Positions 41,800 through 51,400 of a DNA stretch of 64,000 nt are shown piece after piece (within the stretch, counting starts at the first letter, position 1; each line of letters begins with the position of its first letter). The notes beneath the pieces were generated by a model. The model saw nothing but the letters and a program-made list of their open reading frames with translations. It was not told the origin of the DNA and did not search any database. The stretch spans positions 1 through 64,000 of the forward strand of contig JAKVBD010000015.1 of assembly GCA_022446985.1 (NCBI GenBank). The letters run 5' to 3'. This DNA is from Lentisphaerales bacterium. GTDB lineage: Bacteria > Verrucomicrobiota > Lentisphaeria > Lentisphaerales > Lentisphaeraceae. Made by a program: the position numbers and the translations under genes.

Positions 41800-43430
41800 G
41801 TAATAAGCTTATTGCAAAAATACTACTGTTTTTGATGTGCTTTCTGATTGTGGTTTTCAATGGTCGCACACTTAAGAGTTATGAATTTAATAAGCAGAAC
41901 TCTAAGCTGTTAGAAGAACTTCCCCCCTCTCTTCAGGTAACATCTGTAGCATTAGGGCCTATGAAAGGGTTGTTGGCAGATGTTGTTTGGTGGCGAGCTG
42001 AGCGAATGTTAGAGAATAAAGAGTTTTTTGAATCAATCCAATTAGCTGATTGGTTGACTGGTTTACAGCCGACATATCCATCTGTCTGGGTTTATCAGGG
42101 ATTTAATCTGGCTTTTAATATTTCTTACAATTTTTCTAATGTAGAAGAGCGCTGGAAATGGATTCACGAGGGTATTAAGCTACTAAGAGATAAGGGGTTG
42201 AGGAGTATTCCGGATTGGGAGCTTAACAGAAAAATACGCTTTGAAATAGTTGATATTTATTCTCGTAAGCTTTCGGGAGTTTCAGATGTTGAAGCAAGAA
42301 GGTTTCAGGATTTTTGGACTTTGGAGATGTTAAAATATTTTGATCAAGGTTCACTCTCTGAATTGGAGAAAATTGCGAAAGCTCCTAAAACGTTCGTTGA
42401 GTTAATGCAGGATAAAAACGTCGTTGAATTTTTTGATGTATTACAGGTATCTGAAAGTAAATTTGAGACAATGCTTATCATGCAACCGCCAAGCCTTAAG
42501 CTTTTGAAGGCAAACACACCAGAAAATAAGACTTACAATTCAACATTTATGAAAGTCTATAGGTATTCTCAAAGAAAGCGCTTAAAAGCTGAACTCAATA
42601 TGGATATTGAGCGTATTATACAGGTTGATAATGAGTATGGGCCATTAGATTGGAGAACACATGAAGCTCAAATTATTTATTGGGGTATGGAAGAGGATCA
42701 TAGTAAGTTCAAGAGTGGGGGTATGCAGTATTCTCATTACATAAGGGACGCTTTACTCTCATCTTTATACAGAGGCAGAATCCTTTTCTCAGAGGAAAAA
42801 GACTATTTTATGAGAACCCAAAACCTTGAGATGGTAATTAGGCTCCATGAATATTTTAATAAAGCTTTGAGTGAACTGGAATATGGCACGGTTGACTTTG
42901 CCAGGGCTGATAAAATGAATCGAGACTTTTTACAACGTGCTTCGGTAATTTGCTACAACTACAATCAAATCAGTGCAGCGAAAGATCTTTTTAATCATTA
43001 TGCAGATTACCTAAAGGAAGATGGAAAAGAGATGACTTTTGAGCAGTTTATTGTTCAAAGTATGGAAACTTCGCTTAAAAGAGAGAACTATAAGTCTCGT
43101 GGGTCTTTTCTGGAATCTGTTATTACTAAAGCGTTAGAAGATGCCGCATTGGGCGAATGGGATCGTTATCATGGGTACACGAGGCTTGTGAAGATGATTT
43201 ATAAAATGCACCAGAAAAAACACGCTGATGCACCGGCCCGTTTACTGCCACCTCTAAAAGATATCGTTGCTTCGGCTAAAAAGTCTTATGCAAAAAATAA
43301 AAATAAAAACGACGATGAACTATCTAAACTGGAACAAGAAGCAGATAAATATGCAGAACCTGAAGTTGAACTTCTGAAATCTTTTCATTGTAAAGACGAA
43401 GGTAACGAGCTTAATTCGTCCCAGAAATAA
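41796..43430 (+). CDS. Membrane-anchored helical protein, unknown function (last gene of operon)
   Basis: The 544-residue protein has one N-terminal membrane helix (about 6-22) and a soluble, mostly helical body. Its most striking text is LGPMKGLLADVVWWRAERML followed by QLADWLTGLQPTYPSVWVYQGFNLAFNISYNF, a TPR-like helix pair pattern. I recall similar proteins (LLADxxWWRA) in PVC genomes but cannot name a function. The C-terminus is Lys/Glu-rich. Its ATG overlaps the permease gene by 4 bases, so it belongs to the machine and may be its scaffold. Confidence 0.75.
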   Translation: MSNKLIAKILLFLMCFLIVVFNGRTLKSYEFNKQNSKLLEELPPSLQVTSVALGPMKGLLADVVWWRAERMLENKEFFESIQLADWLTGLQPTYPSVWVYQGFNLAFNISYNFSNVEERWKWIHEGIKLLRDKGLRSIPDWELNRKIRFEIVDIYSRKLSGVSDVEARRFQDFWTLEMLKYFDQGSLSELEKIAKAPKTFVELMQDKNVVEFFDVLQVSESKFETMLIMQPPSLKLLKANTPENKTYNSTFMKVYRYSQRKRLKAELNMDIERIIQVDNEYGPLDWRTHEAQIIYWGMEEDHSKFKSGGMQYSHYIRDALLSSLYRGRILFSEEKDYFMRTQNLEMVIRLHEYFNKALSELEYGTVDFARADKMNRDFLQRASVICYNYNQISAAKDLFNHYADYLKEDGKEMTFEQFIVQSMETSLKRENYKSRGSFLESVITKALEDAALGEWDRYHGYTRLVKMIYKMHQKKHADAPARLLPPLKDIVASAKKSYAKNKNKNDDELSKLEQEADKYAEPEVELLKSFHCKDEGNELNSSQK

Positions 43431-43515
43431 TTTCATTCATAGAATAGTCTGAGCTTTTCTCCATTTGTGCTTAGCAAAGCTGAGTTTATCTTTGGTAAAA
43501 ATCAGCACTTAGCTT

Positions 43516-44709
43516 ATGTTATTCAAAAATTTCAAATTTCAGCTGGAGTGTATTTTGAAAAGCAAGTACGATTTTACAGATACGTCACTGACTCATGAAG
43601 AGCGATTTGCGTATTTGACGTCAGAAGTAAATGGCAGGGCACATATTCTTGATCACCTTATTAAAAATTTGAGCGGCTATCTCGATCAGTTAGAAGCTGA
43701 GGTTGATGGTAACCCTGCAGCAGAAAATTACTTAGATCAATGCATTAAAGAATTGGGTAAGTCAGCGACAGTTATCTCAGAAGTTGCGAAATTGCAAAAG
43801 ATGGATCAACAAGAGAATCAGTTGATGAATCTAGTTGATATTTTAAAGGACGTTAAAGATCGTGCAGAAACTATTTCTGAAGTTGAGTTAACTCTGAACC
43901 TTAATGGGCATGAAGAATGTTTGACTAGTGGAAATAGGGATCAATTCACTGCAGCATTTATTTTCCTTGTTAATTATCTTTCCCTTAAAGGAGAAGGAAA
44001 TGTTAGTATTTCTCTAGAGGTTAAAGAATTGGATTCATCTTGTGTTTCACTCAGTAAGACTGAGCTGCCACACAAAAAATACTGGTTTATCTCTTTGGGA
44101 GAAGAGTCATATTCCCTAGATGAATATAAGCCTGCTTTACACTCAAAGAACTCTTCCTTCAAAAATAAACTTTTTCATAGAGATGGAACTCTTTGTTATG
44201 GGACCTTTAGAAGAAGTTTGGGGGACATAGTCGCTTATGATCATGACTCAGGTGCACTATCTCTTGGGGTTATGTTACCGGTGATTGAGTCAGGAGCGGT
44301 CACAGGCGCTTTAGACGAGATTCTTGAAGAAGATGCTTGGCGTGGTGACGAAACTGTACTGGTCGTTGATGATGAAGATATGATTTGGGAAATTCTTATC
44401 GAAAACCTCCAGGAGCTCGGTTATACCGTTATTCTCGCAGAGCATGGAGAAGATGCTGTACAAATTTTTCAAGAAAATCCAGGTTTTATCGATGTTGTAA
44501 TTCTGGATATGGTTATGCCGAAAATGAATGGCCGAGAAGCATTTGGTGAATTGAAGAAAATCGACGAGAATGTAAAAGTGCTTCTCTCAAGTGGTTATAT
44601 GGCTGAAGGTGAGGCAGGAGATCTGCTAGAAAACGGCGCAAAAGGTTTTTTAAGAAAGCCATACAAAATGATCGATCTGGCAAAAATGATTCGAAAAATT
44701 TTAGATTAA
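43516..44709 (+). CDS. Degenerate histidine-kinase-like protein fused to a receiver domain
   Basis: The 397-residue protein ends in a good CheY-like receiver (about 281-397): acidic pair Asp285-Asp286, phosphoacceptor Asp331 in VVILDMVMPKMNG, and the RKPY lysine. The first 275 residues follow the size and helix pattern of a kinase dimerisation/ATPase module (helical to about 130, then mixed), but I see no phosphoacceptor His and no N, G1 or G2 box. It is probably an inactive kinase core that keeps a working receiver. It lies 85 bases after the big operon. Confidence 0.7.
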   Translation: MLFKNFKFQLECILKSKYDFTDTSLTHEERFAYLTSEVNGRAHILDHLIKNLSGYLDQLEAEVDGNPAAENYLDQCIKELGKSATVISEVAKLQKMDQQENQLMNLVDILKDVKDRAETISEVELTLNLNGHEECLTSGNRDQFTAAFIFLVNYLSLKGEGNVSISLEVKELDSSCVSLSKTELPHKKYWFISLGEESYSLDEYKPALHSKNSSFKNKLFHRDGTLCYGTFRRSLGDIVAYDHDSGALSLGVMLPVIESGAVTGALDEILEEDAWRGDETVLVVDDEDMIWEILIENLQELGYTVILAEHGEDAVQIFQENPGFIDVVILDMVMPKMNGREAFGELKKIDENVKVLLSSGYMAEGEAGDLLENGAKGFLRKPYKMIDLAKMIRKILD

Positions 44710-44796
44710 TGTTCTAATTTTATTTGTGTGTTATTGGGGGGTATTTATTCTCTATAAGTTTTGTTCGGTTGTTTAGTGAAAGTGGAAGGAAGTGGC

Positions 44797-44816
44797 TTGT
44801 GGGTGTGTGCCCACAA
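44797..44816 (+). promoter_or_regulatory. Hairpin in the leader of the pseudokinase gene
   Basis: ttgtggg (44797-44803) pairs with cccacaa (44810-44816), loop 6 bases. An AT-rich second small hairpin (agct/agct, 44817-44830) and the Shine-Dalgarno aagga (44831-44835) follow, before ATG 44845. There is no U-tract, so this is a leader structure more than a terminator. Role unknown. Confidence 0.35.
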
Positions 44817-44844
44817 AGCTAAAAATAGCTAAGGATACGTTTTA

Positions 44845-47800
44845 ATGCTGAAAGCGGTACAGTGTACAGCCTGTGGGCATGCCATGACAGTGGAAAAGCT
44901 TGGTTATGAGCAACAAGTGGCCTGCCCAAGTTGTAAGACTTTAATAACTGTTCAGTCGGCAGGTATTGATAAAAATACTATCGTTGGTGAGCGTTATCAG
45001 GTTAAACAGGTTGTTTCAGAAAATGGAATAAGCGTTGTTTATCTTGCTACTGACCTTGAGATCGCAGACTACGTATTGATCCGAGTCTATTCCTGGAATT
45101 TTAGTGAATCGCTAAGTTACCGGGAAGATTTCTTGCAGATGATTTCTTCAGTGAGCCATTTGGCTGAACCAGCTCATGTCAGAATTATAGATTATGGTAC
45201 AGATGATAGCCTGATTTATACAGTCTGGTCCTATGAAGATATGGAGCCAATTCAAGCTATTGTAAATAGAAATGGACCGCTTTCTTCAGCAATGGCTCTG
45301 TCGATTTGTAAAGACTTGGCTCTGTCACTGGATAAAGCTTATTACTCATCTGGCGTTGGTCATTTTAATTTAACTCCTGAGTGTATATACTTGAATTCTC
45401 AGGGAGTTGTGAAATACAGTGACTTTGGTATTTCTGCCCAACTAAGTAATGATGCCCGCTTTATGCAAGCAGGTGTATCTTACTGGAATATGAGCTTTAT
45501 GAGTCCTGAAATGGCTTTGGGCTGGAACTATCCAGACATTAAGAGTGATATGTACTCTTTAGCAACCGTTTTTTATTACTTACTTACAGGTTTGGAGCCT
45601 CATGGCGGGGTGAAGAATTGTCATGAAATTAATTATGATGGTCTGTCTTTTCCTCCTCAGTTGGAAGCGACTCTTGATCGTAAACTTTTAGGTATGTTCT
45701 ACAGCATGACCGCGAGGAATCCGGCTCAGCGTTACGTGAGTTGGTCTGAAGTCGTTTCAAAAATGGATCAACTTCTTTACGAAGAGAAGATGAAAAAGAG
45801 TTCTTATTCTCAGCGGCACAGAGCGACTTTAACGCGTTCTTTCAGTAAGGACATTTTTGAGAACATTGAAAATGCTCCAAAGCTGCCCAATAAAAAGCGC
45901 CCGAAAAAACGCGGAAATGTATCCCAGAAAAGAATGAGTGCTGAAGACGTAAGAAAGCGTTTATCGCATAAAGAAGCGGATAAGCCGGTTACTTTTGCTA
46001 AAGGAGGCGCTTCACAGTCCTCTTCGTCTAGACCTTCAGTTAAACGTCGTGGTACGAGTGGAGGCCGTAAGCAGTTATCAAAAACAACGACAAATAGTAA
46101 TATTCCCAGAAGAAACTCGGAGCCACCTGCTAGAAAGCATCAAGTAGAAGCAGAGTCAGAAAAGTCAAAACTAAATATAGTTATGGTTCTTTTTGGGATC
46201 TTATTTGGTGTGGCAATTATCTTTTTTGTGATGAAAGCAGCTCTAGGGAGCGATAAGAAAGTTCGTTTAGCTAATGAAGTTCAGAAGGAAGAGAAAGAGA
46301 TATCTAAACAAGACTGGAGAGGTAAACTTCCTCCATTAGCAGAGCCGGTTAAAGAGCCTGAAAAGCCAGTTGAAGAAGAAAAGGCCGCAGTCGTTGAAGA
46401 AGAAGCAACAGAGCCTGTAAAATCTCAAATGACAGAGAAAGAAAAAAGTAGTCGTTTGAGAGAGTTGATTAAAAAGCTTTTCAAATCAGTCTCAGATAGA
46501 GAATCAGATCTCGCACAAGTGGAAAACGATTTGACAGAAGCTGAGGAGTTAGCACAAGGTAACGATACTATTCACCAGACAATCAAAAAGCTCAAAGAAG
46601 AGTTTACGACAAGAAAGCAATTAGCTGTCAGAATGGCTCTAAGTGATTTAACTCAAGATGTAAGAAACTTACAGCTTAGAGGAGATCATGAAGCAGCTCT
46701 TAAGACAATAGAAGATTACAATGGTCCTTATAAAGGTGCGCTTAGTGGTGATATCCAGAAGTTAAAGAATTCTGTTCTTAAAAATAAAGAAAGGGACTCA
46801 GGTGCTGCTCAAAATGACCAGCCTAAAGTGATCGAGCCTGGAGCCAATATGAAACAGCAGCCAGTAGAAGGCGCTGCCATTGAGAGTAATGCAACAAAGA
46901 CAGGTGTTGTTAAGAAAATTTCTATGGGTATGGCGGAAGCAGCATCTTTAATGATTTCACAATTGCCTGAGGCAGAAAAAGACGGAGTCAATTTTGCCGC
47001 CTTAAATACACTATTGGAGAAATCCTCACCACAAGGAATTTTGGCGGAGCTTACTAAAGGTTATCAAAAAGAGCAGCAGTCACAAATAGCGATACGTCAT
47101 AAAGGCCAGACTCTTACCGGTAACTTGGTCTATGTTGATGATGAAGTGAGTAGCCTAAGAATGGCTGTAGTCATAAACAAAAGAGAGATTTTTAGAATAG
47201 CAGATATCAAAGACATTTTCCCAGACGATAATTTAACTCGATTGAAAGGTGTAGATTCTTCAGAAACTGCATTTTTACAAATGATTTATTTACGCCGTGC
47301 AGGACGTGTAAGCGATGCAATAAAGGCTTTTTTACCATACAATGGGCCACTGAAAGCTGAAATAAGTCAAGCACTTAAGGAAGAGATCGATAGAGCCGCG
47401 ACTGAAGGTGTAAAAGAAGTTACGTCTCTTGTAAGTCTACCGGATTTTTCTTCTGAAGTTTTTATCACAACTTTAAATCAAATTAAGAGTACTCCTGAAG
47501 ATGCCTGGTTAGCCATGTATAAGCTTAAGGAATTTACGAAAAAGTATGGTGCAACCGACTTTTACAAAAACAACCAAAGAAAATTCCTTACCTTATCAAA
47601 GGCACTTTCTCAAATGACAAGCAGAGTCGCTAAAGCGAGTGTTGTTGTATCAGAAGATGGTCGTTCAGGAACCAAGACTTTAGAAGCTGCACTTAGAGAA
47701 GCGAAAGCCGGAGAAGTCATTAGAGTTCTTCCAGGTAATTATGACGGGACTTTTGATATCCGTCAAAAATCTGTTCAACTCTTAGGTAGTACAGGAACAG

Positions 47801-48438
47801 TTTTAGTTTCCGCTTTGAGAATTTCAGAAAAGGGTGCAGTAGTTAAAGGCCTCGTTCAGAGTAATGGTGACCTTACAATAGGCTCAGAAGTGGATAACGT
47901 ACAGATTGTAAATTGCTTGTTTTCAAAAGGCGGTATAAAAATGGCCGGAAATAATAGCAGTATCATCATTAATAATACTTTGATGCATGGGCTGACTCTT
48001 GGCTCAAATAAGAGGCTTTCTATACAAAACTCGACGATTATTGATAACAAGATTGATAAAAATAAAGATCGCCATTTTTGTGTTAAGGGTTTTATCAAAG
48101 GTGAAGTTAATAACAGCGTGATTTACAGTGAAGCTAACTATGGGATTAGTTTTAAGAAGAGTGAAAAAAGTTCAACCAGTTTTAAAAACTCTATTGTATT
48201 TGGTTCTAATTCTATAGCCTATGCGACGGATTCTAAAGAAGCTTTTAATAGTGAAAAAGATTTCAAGAAGAATGTCGGACGAGTGAACAATGTCTTGTTT
48301 GAGAGACCTAGTTTAGAAAATCCTGTAAAAGGTGATTTTAGGATTAAAGAATTTACACCAGGGCATCTCCAGGGCGAGAACAAAAAGTCTATGGGGATTC
48401 AAATGGATGCCAACCTAAAATTTTTGAATGTCGAATAA
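44845..48438 (+). CDS. Transmembrane pseudokinase with zinc ribbon and beta-helix domain
   Basis: The 1197-residue protein starts with a zinc ribbon (Cys7, Cys10, Cys27, Cys30) and a Ser/Thr-kinase-like domain (about 48-312). Key catalytic residues are changed: the VAIK lysine is Arg80, and HRDLKPEN reads HFNLTPEC (Asn175 for the catalytic Asp, Thr for Lys). DFG (193-195), the APE-like SPE (220-222), Asp235 and Arg296 remain. A basic linker, one membrane helix (about 442-464), a Glu/Lys coiled-coil-rich part and a right-handed beta-helix (about 931-1180) follow. It is probably a sensor or scaffold without phosphotransfer. Its end overlaps the SNF2 gene by 11 bases. Confidence 0.85.
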   Translation: MLKAVQCTACGHAMTVEKLGYEQQVACPSCKTLITVQSAGIDKNTIVGERYQVKQVVSENGISVVYLATDLEIADYVLIRVYSWNFSESLSYREDFLQMISSVSHLAEPAHVRIIDYGTDDSLIYTVWSYEDMEPIQAIVNRNGPLSSAMALSICKDLALSLDKAYYSSGVGHFNLTPECIYLNSQGVVKYSDFGISAQLSNDARFMQAGVSYWNMSFMSPEMALGWNYPDIKSDMYSLATVFYYLLTGLEPHGGVKNCHEINYDGLSFPPQLEATLDRKLLGMFYSMTARNPAQRYVSWSEVVSKMDQLLYEEKMKKSSYSQRHRATLTRSFSKDIFENIENAPKLPNKKRPKKRGNVSQKRMSAEDVRKRLSHKEADKPVTFAKGGASQSSSSRPSVKRRGTSGGRKQLSKTTTNSNIPRRNSEPPARKHQVEAESEKSKLNIVMVLFGILFGVAIIFFVMKAALGSDKKVRLANEVQKEEKEISKQDWRGKLPPLAEPVKEPEKPVEEEKAAVVEEEATEPVKSQMTEKEKSSRLRELIKKLFKSVSDRESDLAQVENDLTEAEELAQGNDTIHQTIKKLKEEFTTRKQLAVRMALSDLTQDVRNLQLRGDHEAALKTIEDYNGPYKGALSGDIQKLKNSVLKNKERDSGAAQNDQPKVIEPGANMKQQPVEGAAIESNATKTGVVKKISMGMAEAASLMISQLPEAEKDGVNFAALNTLLEKSSPQGILAELTKGYQKEQQSQIAIRHKGQTLTGNLVYVDDEVSSLRMAVVINKREIFRIADIKDIFPDDNLTRLKGVDSSETAFLQMIYLRRAGRVSDAIKAFLPYNGPLKAEISQALKEEIDRAATEGVKEVTSLVSLPDFSSEVFITTLNQIKSTPEDAWLAMYKLKEFTKKYGATDFYKNNQRKFLTLSKALSQMTSRVAKASVVVSEDGRSGTKTLEAALREAKAGEVIRVLPGNYDGTFDIRQKSVQLLGSTGTVLVSALRISEKGAVVKGLVQSNGDLTIGSEVDNVQIVNCLFSKGGIKMAGNNSSIIINNTLMHGLTLGSNKRLSIQNSTIIDNKIDKNKDRHFCVKGFIKGEVNNSVIYSEANYGISFKKSEKSSTSFKNSIVFGSNSIAYATDSKEAFNSEKDFKKNVGRVNNVLFERPSLENPVKGDFRIKEFTPGHLQGENKKSMGIQMDANLKFLNVE

Positions 48439-51400
48439 ATTAGTTCCTGTCCAGTTTTCTCTTACTCATTGTATAAATACGCTGACCTCACCTTTAAATC
48501 CTGTTATTCTTGAGCAGAATGAAATTGAGGAGAAATTCTCATTTCTTTTTAGGAATATTTGCTTGTTTCAAGGAAAGGATAAACCTGATTTCCTCAAGCT
48601 TATTTCAGCTTTTAAAGAAGCTGAAATTTTAGTTTCATTACGAGAGTGTATTCACTCGATCTTTTCAATTTCAAAAATGTCTCACTATGATCAAGAAGTG
48701 CAGGAGTATGATTTACTGTTAGCAATTTTTGATTCAGACTCAAAGTATTATAAATTGCGGTTAGCAGCTATATGCAAAAGACTGCGATTTACTCCTGAGA
48801 AGCTACTTATGAAATTGTTTTTTCGTTATGAATCTGAAAAGCTTTTCCCTCTCTTACCTGTTGAAATAGGTCGAGTCTTAGCAAGGCCGGAACTCCAGCA
48901 AAAAATATTCGAAGTGAATTTTGATCCTGTAAAGATTCGTTTTTTGGCAGACCATGGTGCGAGTGATGATAAATCCTTGGCAGCATTTGTTTTGGGTGAT
49001 TGTCAATTGGTGAATAGGGAGAAAGGCATTGTCGGGAGTGTTGTCACTTCATGGCTTAAGCAGGACTATGCATCGGTTTGTACAAGTTTGGAAGGTGTCG
49101 AGAAGTTAATTGATGCAGGGAAAATTAAGAAAAGCCGTTTCAATTATTTACTTGTTCTATTTCACATTCTTTCACTTTTAAAAGAGACAGATGTTGCTGT
49201 AGCTCGTAAGTATTTATTGCTTTATCAAAACTTTTTGGGAATAAATACTTTACTGAGAGTACTGGATATTTGTTTGGATTTCCAAGCTGGAAATTTGAAG
49301 AGAACGAAAGCGAAATTGAAACAATTAGCTTTTGGCCTCAAAGGAGAACGCTCTGAGATATTTTTTAGGAATTTAGCCTATTTTTGGGTAAACGATAAAT
49401 TTACCGACAAGGAGATTTTTCAATTACGGCAGTTACGTGAAGAGGCTGCGGAATCTGCGAATAAATTCATTTTTTCAGAAATAGATGCTTTACTCAAAAA
49501 AAGCCTTAAAGCAGATGCTCTCATAAAAGAAGATTCGACTTTTGCAAATATGAAGCTTTGTGAGTTGTTTGATTCAACGGAGTCTTGGGATGATCTTCTC
49601 AATAGTTTGGTTAAGGAGAAGACACATAGGCTCGTCTGGCTTGTTAGGTTGGATAGTAGTAGTGAGCTCCAAGAAGCTTATTGTGAAATTGAACCGGCAT
49701 TAGCTGAGGAAAAAGCAAAGGGTAAGTTAGGGACTCCAAAGATTACTGCTTGGAAAGATTTGTTAAGTGATCAAACAGGTTTTGAGCTGACGGACCAGGA
49801 TGAGCGGCTTTTTAGTTTGGTGAAAGAGACAGATGATGAGGACAGGCTTTCTTACAGTTTCCCAGAAGTAAGAGCTTTACCCTACCTTCATAAAGCGGAG
49901 AATGTATATCTTCTGGACGATCCATTACAAAAAATTAAAATATTAAAGAAAAGTCCTGAAATAGAAGTGAGCAGTTACGAGAAAAATTTTCAGGTCGAAT
50001 GGCTCTTTCCTAAAGATAATGGGGCTCTTTACATTCATGAAAGAAATGATTTTGAGTATGAGGTTTGCAGCCTCAATGAAAATCAGTTCTTTTTAAGAGA
50101 TAAAGTTGGCTCTGGCTTATCTTTGCCTAAAGATTTTAAAAAGCTTTCAGAGTTTCTTGAGTCTATAAAGTCAAATATCATCATTACTGGTGAAGAGTTC
50201 CTAAAGAAAAAGGTGGCAGGCGCTACTGAAGGTAGTAGGACAAAAATTATATGTCGGTTCAATCCCTCAGGAGTTGAGTATAAACTTGAGATAATGGCCA
50301 GGTCTGACTGGGGCTACGAAACGGTGCCAGGCTATGGGAAGTGTTATATATCAGAAAAACTGCAAGGGAAGTTTTTTGAATGGCATCGAGATTTAAAGGC
50401 TGAAAAAGCAATTTTGGATCATGTTTTAGAACGAATAGATTTTGAAAGTAACTCAGACTGTGAATTTGAAATTTATGATCGCCTTCATCTACTTGAGATT
50501 CTTGAAAAATTATACGGACTGCAAGAAGTTAACATAGAATGGCCTAAAGATTTAAAAGTGTCGGCTCATAAGTATTCTTCGGGAGTATTGTCGGTAAATG
50601 CGACAGAAAATAAAGATTGGTTTCAAGTAGAGGGTAAATTAAAATTTGGTGAGGTTGTGGTCAAAATCGCAACTTTACTAGAAAAGCTGAACAAGAAATC
50701 CCGTTTTATTGAAATTTCAGATAATCAGTATGTGATTTTGACCAATGAGATTCGTGATCAACTTGCAGATGTGAGTCAACTGGTTGACCAAAGAGATGAG
50801 TGTTTGTTGCTCCACACAGCTTTGGCAGAACAGTTTAATTCGCAACTAAGCGGTGTGCCTGTCGATTTGGAAGAAGATATTCTTTTTAAGGATGCGATAA
50901 CTAGAGCACTTTATTCTAAAAATGCAGAAGTTTACTTACCTGAAAGTTTTTGTGCTGAGCTGCGGCCCTACCAAAGTGTCGGCTTTGAATGGATGGCGAA
51001 GATGTCCTCACAAAGTATTGGTGTTTGTCTTGCAGATGATATGGGACTGGGTAAAACTATTCAGACTTTAGCGCTTTTATCGTCAAAAGCTTTAGAAGGC
51101 CCGTCTATTGTAATAGCGCCGACCTCTTTATGTATAAATTGGTGCTCTGAAGGTAAAAGGTTCGCTCCAAATTTAAACTTAATAAACTATTCAGGTCAAG
51201 ATAGACAAGAATATCTGCAAAAAGCGAAGGCAGGTGATGTTTTTGTCATCAGTTACCATATTCTTATCTATGATTGTGATTTATTTTGTGAAACGAACTG
51301 GAATACTTTGGTGTTAGATGAAGCCCAAATGATTAAAAACTCTGGAACTCTTCGTTCAAAATCAATTCGCTTGATTCCAAGTAAACACCGCATTGCTTTA

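Noticed and set aside
32460-43430. A classical HflKC-FtsH complex
   Set aside because: No ftsH or AAA protease is present; the operon contains transport ATPases instead.
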